DNA of 21,013 nt from a virus. The notes beneath the pieces are model-generated. The model saw only the letters and a program-made list of their open reading frames with translations, did not search any database and was not told the origin of the DNA. Shown one piece after another: positions 7,717 through 13,802 of this stretch. Numbering within the stretch: position 1 is the first letter of the stretch; each line of letters opens with the position of its first letter. Location of the stretch: positions 1-21,013 of IMG/VR virus record IMGVR_UViG_3300032334_000447; one strand, written 5' to 3'. The translations under genes were made by a program, and so were the position numbers.

Positions 7717-7914
7717 ATGTTAGTTCAATTAGAAGTAAATGGTTTAACAGTTGGCGTGGCTTTGGATGAAGGCGATAACATTGATTCCGCTATGGAATTA
7801 GTTGCACAAATCAAGGCATTAGCTGAAGATTTAGCACTATATGATAGCGTTGAAGTCTATATCGCTAGCGCAGATCTAGATGAGGAAGAAGAAGAGGAAG
7901 AGGAAGAGGAATAA
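7717..7914 (+). CDS. Small acidic protein with poly-Glu C terminus (65 aa)
   Basis: The family is not recognised. The start has an excellent AAGGAG at 7705-7710. The N-terminal two thirds (MLVQLEVNGLTVGVALDEGD, AMELVAQIKALAEDLALYD) look like a small alpha/beta fold, and the protein ends in Asp plus ten consecutive Glu residues written with mixed GAA/GAG codons. The protein is therefore strongly polyanionic. It lies between the gene 23 terminator and an Ig-like gene, and no clear late box lies in the 39 nt after the terminator, so it may be transcribed by read-through. A virion or head-core role is plausible from location, and acidic tails are known in prohead-core proteins, but no function can be assigned. 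Confidence 0.75.
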   Translation: MLVQLEVNGLTVGVALDEGDNIDSAMELVAQIKALAEDLALYDSVEVYIASADLDEEEEEEEEEE

Positions 7915-7938
7915 TATTTTTTAAAAGGAGTAAATGAA

Positions 7939-8265
7939 ATGACACATACCGTAACCGTTTCTATCGTTACAGAACAACATGAATTCGACAGTTCAGTTGT
8001 TTCTGGTGGAATTAGAGTTAGCCTAGGCGACGCTCGTGTACAATTTTTATCTCATGCACCATATGAAGTTGTTTTTGCAAATGTCGAAGCTGGTGATTAT
8101 ATTGTCACAGCAGTTGCAGTTGACACTAATGGAGTTGCATTAGGTGAAGCAATCACAGGATCAGTTTCTATTGCAGCAGATGTTCCACAACCAGAACTTA
8201 CACCTGTTGTTGAACAAAAAGTTATCGTAGACGTACCTGCTTCGTTGACAGTAACAGTTTCGTAA
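7939..8265 (+). CDS. Beta-rich Ig-like small protein, possible head decoration (108 aa)
   Basis: The protein is built of Thr/Val-rich strands: THTVTVSIVTEQHEF at the N terminus, then APYEVVFANVEAGDYIVTAVAVDTNG, ending in KVIVDVPASLTVTVS. The 'V.F.NV.AGDYIVTA.A.D.NG' pattern is typical of Ig-like/transthyretin-like beta sandwiches, often found as add-on domains on phage capsids. There is no signal peptide or membrane helix. The ribosome-binding site is AAGGAG at 7925-7930; a second ATG at 7934 is out of frame and too close to it. In T4 the Ig-domain decoration protein Hoc is also encoded in the region downstream of gene 23, which supports but does not prove a decoration role. The acidic gene lies 24 nt upstream and a 30-codon ORF follows. 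Confidence 0.65.
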   Translation: MTHTVTVSIVTEQHEFDSSVVSGGIRVSLGDARVQFLSHAPYEVVFANVEAGDYIVTAVAVDTNGVALGEAITGSVSIAADVPQPELTPVVEQKVIVDVPASLTVTVS

Positions 8266-8267
8266 TC

Positions 8268-8360
8268 ATGTTTATTGATTTTGTTAAATGGTTTATCAGT
8301 TGGTTTTGTCCAAGAAAAAACAAGATTGATATTCCAGTTTCTATGAAAGTGAAATTCTGA
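8268..8360 (+). CDS. Possible 30-aa hydrophobic micropeptide
   Basis: An ATG 2 nt after the preceding stop opens 30 codons: MFIDFVKWFISWFCP followed by RKNKIDIPVSMKVKF. The first 14 residues are aromatic and hydrophobic and could insert at a membrane; the rest is basic. The stop falls 5 nt before a terminator hairpin, so the ORF fills the gap exactly. No Shine-Dalgarno sequence is visible, so translation would depend on coupling to the upstream gene. Confidence 0.4.
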   Translation: MFIDFVKWFISWFCPRKNKIDIPVSMKVKF

Positions 8361-8365
8361 TACGG

Positions 8366-8394
8366 AAGAGGATCTTTTGATCCTCTTTCTTTTT
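8366..8394 (+). terminator. Intrinsic terminator before the gp19-like gene
   Basis: A 9-bp stem AAGAGGATC/GATCCTCTT with a TTTT loop is followed by a T-rich run (TTCTTTTT, one C). It ends the small-gene unit and lies directly upstream of a late promoter box. Confidence 0.85.
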
Positions 8395-8397
8395 GTA

Positions 8398-8405
8398 GAT
8401 AAATA
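8398..8405 (+). promoter_or_regulatory. T4-type late promoter for the gp19-like gene
   Basis: GATAAATA lies right after the terminator. The predicted start near 8411 lies 4 nt ahead of the AGGAG (8415-8419) and 19 nt ahead of the ATG at 8430. A terminator followed at once by a promoter box marks a transcription-unit boundary. Confidence 0.7.
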
Positions 8406-8429
8406 GAGAATAAAAGGAGTTTCTTCTGA

Positions 8430-8942
8430 ATGAATTCTCTACAAGACATTAATAGTCCATCATACACATCTAAACCAAAAAATACAAATTTACTTCAACC
8501 AACGAAGTATATTTTGTCGTTTCCAGAGATCAATGATGCTGTATATTTTTGCCAATCGGTAAATATTCCTGGCGTACAGATGGGTGAAGTAATTCATTTT
8601 ACTCCTAATCTAGATTTGTATGCACCTGGCACCAAAATGACATATGCACCATTTGAAATGACATTCTTGGTGAACGAAAATCTATCATCTTGGATTCGCA
8701 TACATAATTGGATACGTGGTATCACCACTGAGATGCAAGCACGTGAAATAACTTACAATAGAACCAATGCAATATTAACTGTTCTATCTGGACTGAACAA
8801 TCCAAAGATTAGAGTTAAGTTTGATAGAATCTTTCCTATATCACTTTCTGATTTAGAATTTGATACAAAACAATCAGCTGACGAACACATCGTAGCAACA
8901 GCTTCGTTTCGATATGACTTTTTCGACATAGAGGTACTGTAA
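8430..8942 (+). CDS. gp19-family tail tube-like protein
   Basis: 170 residues, close to T4 gp19 (163), the subunit of the inner tail tube. Family-like features are the early strand KYILSFPEINDAVYFCQSVN, the motif IPGVQMGEVIHFTP, the segment APFEMTFLVNENLSSWIRIHNWI, and the C-terminal strands HIVATASFRYDFFDIEV. It could be the tube subunit itself or a paralogue such as a tube-initiator protein; the sequence alone does not separate these. It is placed downstream of the head genes rather than next to a tail-sheath gene. It has its own late promoter, a good AGGAG 10 nt before the start, and is followed 14 nt later by uvsY. Confidence 0.75.
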   Translation: MNSLQDINSPSYTSKPKNTNLLQPTKYILSFPEINDAVYFCQSVNIPGVQMGEVIHFTPNLDLYAPGTKMTYAPFEMTFLVNENLSSWIRIHNWIRGITTEMQAREITYNRTNAILTVLSGLNNPKIRVKFDRIFPISLSDLEFDTKQSADEHIVATASFRYDFFDIEVL

Positions 8943-8956
8943 CATTTGGAGATATA

Positions 8957-9397
8957 ATGAGTGAACTTGAAAATGTAATGAAATCGTGGGATGAAGACAG
9001 TATAATTAATCCAACTGAACCAGGCAAAGAACTACTAAAGATACCAGTACTACATAACAAATATGTTAAACTACTAATAAAAAATAAACTATCGGTCAAA
9101 AACATTAACTTTGAATATTCTAAACTACGTAGAGTAAAAGAAGAATACTACAATGGATCACTATCACAAGAAGAACTGAATCAATATGGATGGGAACCAT
9201 TTCTTCTAAGTGTTAGGACTAAAAATGGTGTAGATAAGTACATAGACTCTGATGAAGAATTGATTAAATTGTTAAAGAGAAAAATGATGATAGAAGAGAC
9301 TGTCTTTCTGTGTGAATCGATCATAAAAGAATTGAACAGTAGGACGTTTCAATTGAGAGACTATATTTCTTGGGAAAAGTTCATCGGTGGAAACTAA
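8957..9397 (+). CDS. uvsY: UvsY recombination mediator
   Basis: 146 residues (T4 UvsY is 137). UvsY loads the UvsX recombinase onto gp32-coated single-stranded DNA during recombination-dependent replication. Recognition rests on the basic helical centre (NKYVKLLIKNKLSVKN, SKLRRVKEEYYNGSLS), the short acidic region before LIKLLKRKMMIEE, and the C terminus (CESIIKELNSRTFQLRD, then ISWEKFIGGN), which resembles the T4 ending in AIKSRGFAIKHI. Synteny supports it: the gene overlaps uvsW by 11 bp, and uvsY and uvsW are close together in T4. GGAG lies 6 nt before the start. No UvsX is in the window. Confidence 0.8.
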   Translation: MSELENVMKSWDEDSIINPTEPGKELLKIPVLHNKYVKLLIKNKLSVKNINFEYSKLRRVKEEYYNGSLSQEELNQYGWEPFLLSVRTKNGVDKYIDSDEELIKLLKRKMMIEETVFLCESIIKELNSRTFQLRDYISWEKFIGGN

Positions 9398-10916
9398 ACT
9401 CACAGTAACAAGAAAGAATGAAGCATATGTGAAAGTTCTGTGTGAAAAAGATATAGCACGAGAACTTTCTGATTACTTCACCTTTACTGTACCAGGTCAT
9501 CAATTCACTCCAGCTTTTCGTAAAAGGCAATGGGATGGTAAAATTCGTCTTTTTGATTCAAGATCAAACTTAATCACACACGGACTACTCTCTTATATTG
9601 AAATATTCTGTGAAGAAAGATCAATTAAACTTGAATATGGTGATCCTAGACCTGATCTACTTGAGAATTACCCTTTAGCTTTAGCTGATAAATTCATATC
9701 TTCTTTAACTCTTCAGTCTTTGGGTAAAGACATTTCTGTTCGTGACTACCAGAAAGAAGCATATGTACATGCAATCAGAAACAAAAGAGCATTATTACTC
9801 TCACCTACTGCATCAGGTAAGTCATTAATCATCTACCTGATCATACGTCAATTACTTGACTACAAGTGTTCTAAAGGATTAATCATTGTTCCTACTACAG
9901 CACTAGTGGAACAGCTTTATTCTGACTTTGAAGATTATTCATCACTTAACGGGTGGGACGCTAAAACCATTATACACAGAGTATATCAAGGTAGAGACAA
10001 GATGTCAAGCGCTCCTTTGATTATTTCTACTTGGCAATCCCTGTATCAGTTACCGAGTGAATACTTTGAACAATTTGATTTTGTATTGGGTGATGAGGCA
10101 CATTTATTTAAAGCACAATCTCTAGTTAAAATAATGACTTCTTGTATCAATGCAAGATATAGAATTGGACTTACTGGTACTCTTGATGGAACAAAGACTC
10201 ATAAATTAGTATTAGAAGGTTTGTTTGGTCCTGCAAATAAAGTTATTACGACTAAAGAATTGATGGACAATAAACAATTGGCAGAGTTCTCAATCAAATG
10301 TTTGATTCTTAAACATGATGATGAAGTGTGTAAATTGATGATGGAAAAGACGTATCAAGATGAGATTGAGTATCTGTTTTTGAATGAAACAAGGAATAAG
10401 TTCATCAAGAATCTAACGATTTCTTTGAAAGGAAACACACTACTTCTATTTCAATATGTTGACAAACACGGTAAAGTACTGTATGATATGATCAGAAACG
10501 CAGATAACATTGGTGAAAGGAAAGTATTCTTTGTTTATGGTGGAACTGATACAGAAACTCGTGAGGAAATTCGTAAGATTACTGAGACAGAAACAGATTC
10601 AATCATAGTCGCCAGTTATGGAACATTCTCAACTGGTGTCAATATTCGTAATCTGCATAATGTTATTTTTGCATCACCATCAAAGTCTAGAGTTCGTAAC
10701 TTACAATCGATTGGTCGTGGACTTAGACTTGGAAACAATAAAACAAAAGCAACACTATACGATATAGCTGATGACTTACGGTATAAAAATCATATGAACT
10801 TTACTCTTAGACATTTTGTCGAACGAACGAAGATCTATAATGAAGAAAAGTTCACATACAAATTATATAAAATAGGATTAAATTATGAAAACAACAATCA
10901 AGATTTTCAGACTTAA
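9387..10916 (+). CDS. uvsW: UvsW DNA/RNA helicase (SF2)
   Basis: UvsW is an ATP-dependent RecG-like helicase that unwinds R-loops and branch-migrates recombination intermediates, shutting off origin-dependent replication late in infection. The N-terminal DNA-binding domain has HQFTPAFRKRQWDGKIRLFD (residues 38-57). Superfamily 2 motifs follow: SPTASGKS (139-146, Walker A), GDEAH (235-239), GLTGTL (261-266), YGTFSTGVNIRNL (411-423) and QSIGRGLRLG (440-449). Length 509 matches T4 UvsW (503). The start is GTG at 9387: the frame has a stop at 9354-9356 and no ATG between that stop and the conserved N terminus. It overlaps uvsY by 11 bp, so translation is likely coupled. Its end overlaps the next gene by 32 bp. 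Confidence 0.95.
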   Translation: METKLTVTRKNEAYVKVLCEKDIARELSDYFTFTVPGHQFTPAFRKRQWDGKIRLFDSRSNLITHGLLSYIEIFCEERSIKLEYGDPRPDLLENYPLALADKFISSLTLQSLGKDISVRDYQKEAYVHAIRNKRALLLSPTASGKSLIIYLIIRQLLDYKCSKGLIIVPTTALVEQLYSDFEDYSSLNGWDAKTIIHRVYQGRDKMSSAPLIISTWQSLYQLPSEYFEQFDFVLGDEAHLFKAQSLVKIMTSCINARYRIGLTGTLDGTKTHKLVLEGLFGPANKVITTKELMDNKQLAEFSIKCLILKHDDEVCKLMMEKTYQDEIEYLFLNETRNKFIKNLTISLKGNTLLLFQYVDKHGKVLYDMIRNADNIGERKVFFVYGGTDTETREEIRKITETETDSIIVASYGTFSTGVNIRNLHNVIFASPSKSRVRNLQSIGRGLRLGNNKTKATLYDIADDLRYKNHMNFTLRHFVERTKIYNEEKFTYKLYKIGLNYENNNQDFQT

Positions 10917-11277
10917 TTGTGGTGAAGATGTAATTGCGAAAGTTGAAAAGAAAGTTAATAAATACAAACTAACACATCCAATCGTCTTCATGTTAAGGAA
11001 CGATAATAAAACTGGAAATCAGATTGTAAATATGTCTTTTTGGTTACCTGTTAGTTTGATGGATAAAAATGAAGCAATTATTGATGATAAGGACATACTT
11101 ACCGTGATCGATCCTTCTGATGATTTTGCTGAGTATTATTTGGGCGCTGTTGAAACTATCAATAGTAGTTTGATGTCTTTTAAATCTGAAGATGATGATG
11201 AACCCTTGACCGAAGAAAATATGATGTCTATTTTGGATTCTATGCCTATTGGTAATAACAATAATTTAATCCACTAA
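10885..11277 (+). CDS. Conserved small T4-like phage protein, possible Sm-like fold (130 aa)
   Basis: There is no T4 named equivalent. The N-terminal segment KIFRLNCGEDVIAKVEKKV and the following strands (YKLTHPIVFMLR, NMSFWLPVSLMD) have the layout of a small Sm-like beta-barrel; I recall related proteins next to uvsW and gene 55 in marine T4-like phages. Conserved-looking features are GEDVIAKV, the WLP motif and DILTVIDPSDDFAEYYL. The C-terminal ~35 residues are acidic and end in an Asn-rich tail. It starts inside the end of uvsW (32-bp overlap; ATTATG with AGGA 8 nt upstream) and ends 14 nt before gene 55. RNA binding is a fold-based guess. Confidence 0.7.
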   Translation: MKTTIKIFRLNCGEDVIAKVEKKVNKYKLTHPIVFMLRNDNKTGNQIVNMSFWLPVSLMDKNEAIIDDKDILTVIDPSDDFAEYYLGAVETINSSLMSFKSEDDDEPLTEENMMSILDSMPIGNNNNLIH

Positions 11278-11291
11278 CCCTAGGAGATATC

Positions 11292-11840
11292 ATGGAAAAG
11301 AAAGAAAGTGGTTCGAAAAAGCATTACATCAACAATGCAGACTTCTGCAAAGCGTTGATTGAATATAAATCAAAAGTCGATTTATCGATAACAAACAATA
11401 CAACAAAACCAGCAATACCAAATTACATTGGTGAATGTTTTCTAAAGATTGCACATGGTTTATCACACAAACCAAACTTCATCAATTACTCATATCGTGA
11501 TGAGATGATTGCTGACGGTATTGAAAACTGCATCATGTACTTTGAGAACTTTGATCCTGCGAAGTCGAATAATCCATTTGCGTATTTTACGCAGATTGTG
11601 TACTACGCTTTTCTTCGAAGAATTCAGAAAGAAAAGAAACAGATGTATGTAAAGTATAAATCCACTGAACAGTTTGGCATTCTAGATGAATCTGAACTGT
11701 TAGGTTACGAGGAAGCAACTGGAAAACAGTTTGAACTATACGATAACATTTCTGACTTCATTTCTACATTTGAGGAATCTAAAAAGAAGAAGAAAGAACT
11801 TAAAAAATCAAAAGGGATTGAGAACTTCTTAGAAGCTTGA
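11292..11840 (+). CDS. 55: Late-transcription sigma factor gp55
   Basis: 182 residues (T4 gp55 is 185). gp55 is a minimal sigma70-family factor that directs host RNA polymerase to TATAAATA boxes and couples late transcription to replication through the sliding clamp. Visible are the N-terminal NNADFCKALIEYKSKV, a sigma region 2-like core (YRDEMIADGIENCIMYFENF, then NNPFAYFTQIVYYAFLRRI with QKEKKQMYVKY), and a Lys-rich linker. The C terminus, KGIENFLEA, combines hydrophobic and acidic residues like the clamp-binding tail of T4 gp55. GGAG lies 8 nt before the start. Its stop codon lies inside the -35 element of the next promoter. NATAAATA boxes in this window are its probable targets. Confidence 0.93.
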   Translation: MEKKESGSKKHYINNADFCKALIEYKSKVDLSITNNTTKPAIPNYIGECFLKIAHGLSHKPNFINYSYRDEMIADGIENCIMYFENFDPAKSNNPFAYFTQIVYYAFLRRIQKEKKQMYVKYKSTEQFGILDESELLGYEEATGKQFELYDNISDFISTFEESKKKKKELKKSKGIENFLEA

Positions 11841-11865
11841 CATCCTTACATTTGTGTGATATGAT
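11837..11865 (+). promoter_or_regulatory. Sigma70-type promoter with extended -10
   Basis: TTGACA (11837-11842), a 17-bp spacer and TATGAT (11860-11865), preceded by TG one base upstream (extended -10). The -35 is perfect and the -10 is 5/6. It lies 22 nt upstream of the oxygenase start and overlaps the gene 55 stop, so it would drive the genes from 11888 onward early in infection. Confidence 0.85.
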
Positions 11866-11887
11866 TTGAAAAATTTGGAGATATTAT

Positions 11888-12535
11888 ATGGCAATTTATC
11901 GTAAAGTTACGAATGATGTTCTAACACGGAAAACAATCACAAACACCTATACTTATTGGGATGGTGCGTTTAATCCTGAAGAACTTGAAAAAGTAATCGA
12001 CTATTGTGACAAGTTTGAACTTGAGAGAGGTAAAACTTTAGGCATGACGATGGCTGAAAATCAGGATGAAGAAAGTGAATCATCAGAACCTTTGGTTCGT
12101 AGATCTGGTGTAAAATTCTTGACACCAAATGAAGAAAATATATGGATATTTGATAGAATCAATAGTGTAATCGACATTATTAACGATAGATTTTACAATA
12201 TGGATCTGTATGGATATGATGCACTACAATACACAGAATACAATTCTGAAGAAAAAGGTCATTATGGATTTCATATGGATTCATCGATTGGTGGGCATAA
12301 TGCATTAGGTGAAACGCGAAAATTATCTATGTCTATGTTTTTGAATGATCCTAGTGAATATAAAGGTGGAAAGTTTCAGTTTAATGAAGGTACTGAGAAG
12401 AATGCATCTGATGTACCTCAAGTGAAAGGTAGAATGATTATTTTTCCATCCTTTATGATTCATAGAGTTACACCTGTGACAAAAGGAGTTCGTAAATCTT
12501 TGGTTGCTTGGGTGATTGGTCCTAAGTTTAGATAA
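11888..12535 (+). CDS. 2-oxoglutarate/Fe(II)-dependent oxygenase, PKHD/prolyl-hydroxylase type
   Basis: 215 residues of a double-stranded beta-helix dioxygenase. The iron ligands are visible as His129-x-Asp131 (YGFHMDSS) and the distal His192 (MIHRVTPVTKG), with Arg202 ten residues later as the 2-oxoglutarate anchor. KLSMSMFLND, YKGGKFQF and KGRMIIFPSF are the usual beta-helix strands. Such enzymes are frequent in marine T4-like phages; substrates (protein side chains, nucleotides or nucleic-acid bases) are mostly unknown. The motif layout is prolyl-hydroxylase-like rather than TET/JBP-like. It has its own near-consensus host-type promoter and GGAG at 11877-11880, so it is probably early. An acidic insertion (QDEEESESSEP-like, residues 59-68) is a distinctive loop. 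Confidence 0.88.
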   Translation: MAIYRKVTNDVLTRKTITNTYTYWDGAFNPEELEKVIDYCDKFELERGKTLGMTMAENQDEESESSEPLVRRSGVKFLTPNEENIWIFDRINSVIDIINDRFYNMDLYGYDALQYTEYNSEEKGHYGFHMDSSIGGHNALGETRKLSMSMFLNDPSEYKGGKFQFNEGTEKNASDVPQVKGRMIIFPSFMIHRVTPVTKGVRKSLVAWVIGPKFR

Positions 12536-12545
12536 GGAGAAATAT

Positions 12546-12737
12546 ATGAGTAAGATGAAAAATCATGTTAATAGGTTGATTGAAAAACATCAAATGCTGA
12601 AAAAAGAAGTAACTCAACTTGAGATGGCACACGCATCTGAATATGAGATTCGTGAAACTAAAAAGAAGAAACTCAGACTAAAAGATGAGATTGATAGGAT
12701 GCAAACTCTTGAGAAGTTTTATCCATCCTCATTCTAA
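12546..12737 (+). CDS. DUF465/YdcH-like small coiled-coil protein (63 aa)
   Basis: The protein reads MSKMKNHVNRLIEKHQMLKK, with a second helix RETKKKKLRLKDEIDRMQ. The HVxRLIEKH...KKKKLxLKDEI pattern is characteristic of the small DUF465 (YdcH) family, a two-helix hairpin of unknown function common in proteobacteria and their phages. The frame is open 30 nt further upstream, to an ATG at 12516 inside the oxygenase gene. I chose 12546 because AAGGAG at 12534-12539 is ideally placed and the family begins there. It lies 3 nt before gene 47, in one operon with the oxygenase. Confidence 0.82.
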   Translation: MSKMKNHVNRLIEKHQMLKKEVTQLEMAHASEYEIRETKKKKLRLKDEIDRMQTLEKFYPSSF

Positions 12738-12740
12738 TCT

Positions 12741-13802
12741 ATGAAAGTTGCAATTATAACGGATCAACACTTTGGTGCTAGAGGTGATTCAATTCATTTT
12801 CTAGACTACTACGAGAAGTTTTACAAAGAGACTTTCTTCAAATCTATTGATGAAAATAACATCAATACTGTGTTGATCCTTGGTGACACATTTGATCGCC
12901 GTAAATACATTAACTTCTATTCTTTCCATCGTGCAAAATCGATGTTCTTTGATGAACTTCATAGGCGTAACATCAAGGTGTATATGCTTGTTGGTAATCA
13001 TGATACTTACTATAAGAATACGAATGATGTCAATTCACCCGAACTTCTTTTAGAAGAGTATGATAATATCACAGTTATTAATACACCACAAACTATCAGT
13101 ATAGACTCTACCGATATTTGTATGATGCCTTGGATATGTGCCGACAATTATGCTCGATCACTTCAGAAAATTAAAGAGACCAATGCAACAATCTGTATGG
13201 GTCACTTTGAAATTCTAGGATTTACAATGCATCGAGGCGCCGTATGTACTGACGGTCTTGATTCATCAATGTTTGATAAATTTGATCTAGTGTTTTCTGG
13301 ACACTATCATCATAGATCAAACAATGGAAAAATCTATTATCTAGGTAATCCATATGAATTAAATTGGATGGACTATAATGATCCACGTGGATTTCATATA
13401 TTCGATTTAGAAAGTAAAGAGTTGGAATTCATTGAAAATCCAAATCGAATGTTTCATCGAATCGTGTATGATGATAAAGTCGAAAGTCTTCAGTCTATTT
13501 CAAGTAAAGATTTATCTGCATACAAAGGAACATATGTTAAAGTTGTAGTAGTGAATAAGACTAATCCATATATGTTTGATGTGTTCATCAACAATCTTTA
13601 TAAAGAAAATCCAATCGACATTTCAATCGCAGAAGACTTCTCTGATATTGAAGATTTGGAAGAAGATGTTGTCAATGAAACAGAAGACACAACTACAATC
13701 TTAAATAAGTACGTTGACAACTTGACAACCGATCTGAATAAAGATAAACTCAAAGGATTACTCCGAGAACTCTACGTCGAAGCACTAAACCAAGAAGTAT
13801 GA
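12741..13802 (+). CDS. 47: Recombination nuclease subunit gp47 (Mre11/SbcD-like)
   Basis: 353 residues (T4 gp47 is 339). It is the metallophosphoesterase nuclease of the gp46-gp47 complex, which resects DNA ends to produce 3' single strands for UvsX and helps degrade host DNA. All phosphodiesterase motifs are present: TDQHFGAR (Asp8, His10), LGDTFDRRK (Asp49), VGNHDTY (Asn86, His87), MGHFE (His155) and SGHYHHR (His188, His190). The C-terminal ~100 residues form the capping and partner-binding region and are acidic (EDFSDIEDLEEDV). It starts 3 nt after the DUF465-like gene and its stop overlaps the gene 46 start (ATGA), so the two subunits are translationally coupled. Confidence 0.96.
   Translation: MKVAIITDQHFGARGDSIHFLDYYEKFYKETFFKSIDENNINTVLILGDTFDRRKYINFYSFHRAKSMFFDELHRRNIKVYMLVGNHDTYYKNTNDVNSPELLLEEYDNITVINTPQTISIDSTDICMMPWICADNYARSLQKIKETNATICMGHFEILGFTMHRGAVCTDGLDSSMFDKFDLVFSGHYHHRSNNGKIYYLGNPYELNWMDYNDPRGFHIFDLESKELEFIENPNRMFHRIVYDDKVESLQSISSKDLSAYKGTYVKVVVVNKTNPYMFDVFINNLYKENPIDISIAEDFSDIEDLEEDVVNETEDTTTILNKYVDNLTTDLNKDKLKGLLRELYVEALNQEV

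Noticed and set aside
10957-10964. AATAAATA box as a late promoter
   Set aside because: It is inside the 130-aa coding region with no gene start downstream at a suitable distance; an expected chance match in AT-rich DNA. The same applies to AATAAATA at 15125-15132 in gene 46.
11888-12535. Oxygenase as a TET/JBP base hydroxylase partner of the TAGT-like gene
   Set aside because: Its sequence pattern (HxD...H with PKHD-type flanks) is prolyl-hydroxylase-like; I see no TET-specific features, so only a general link is kept.
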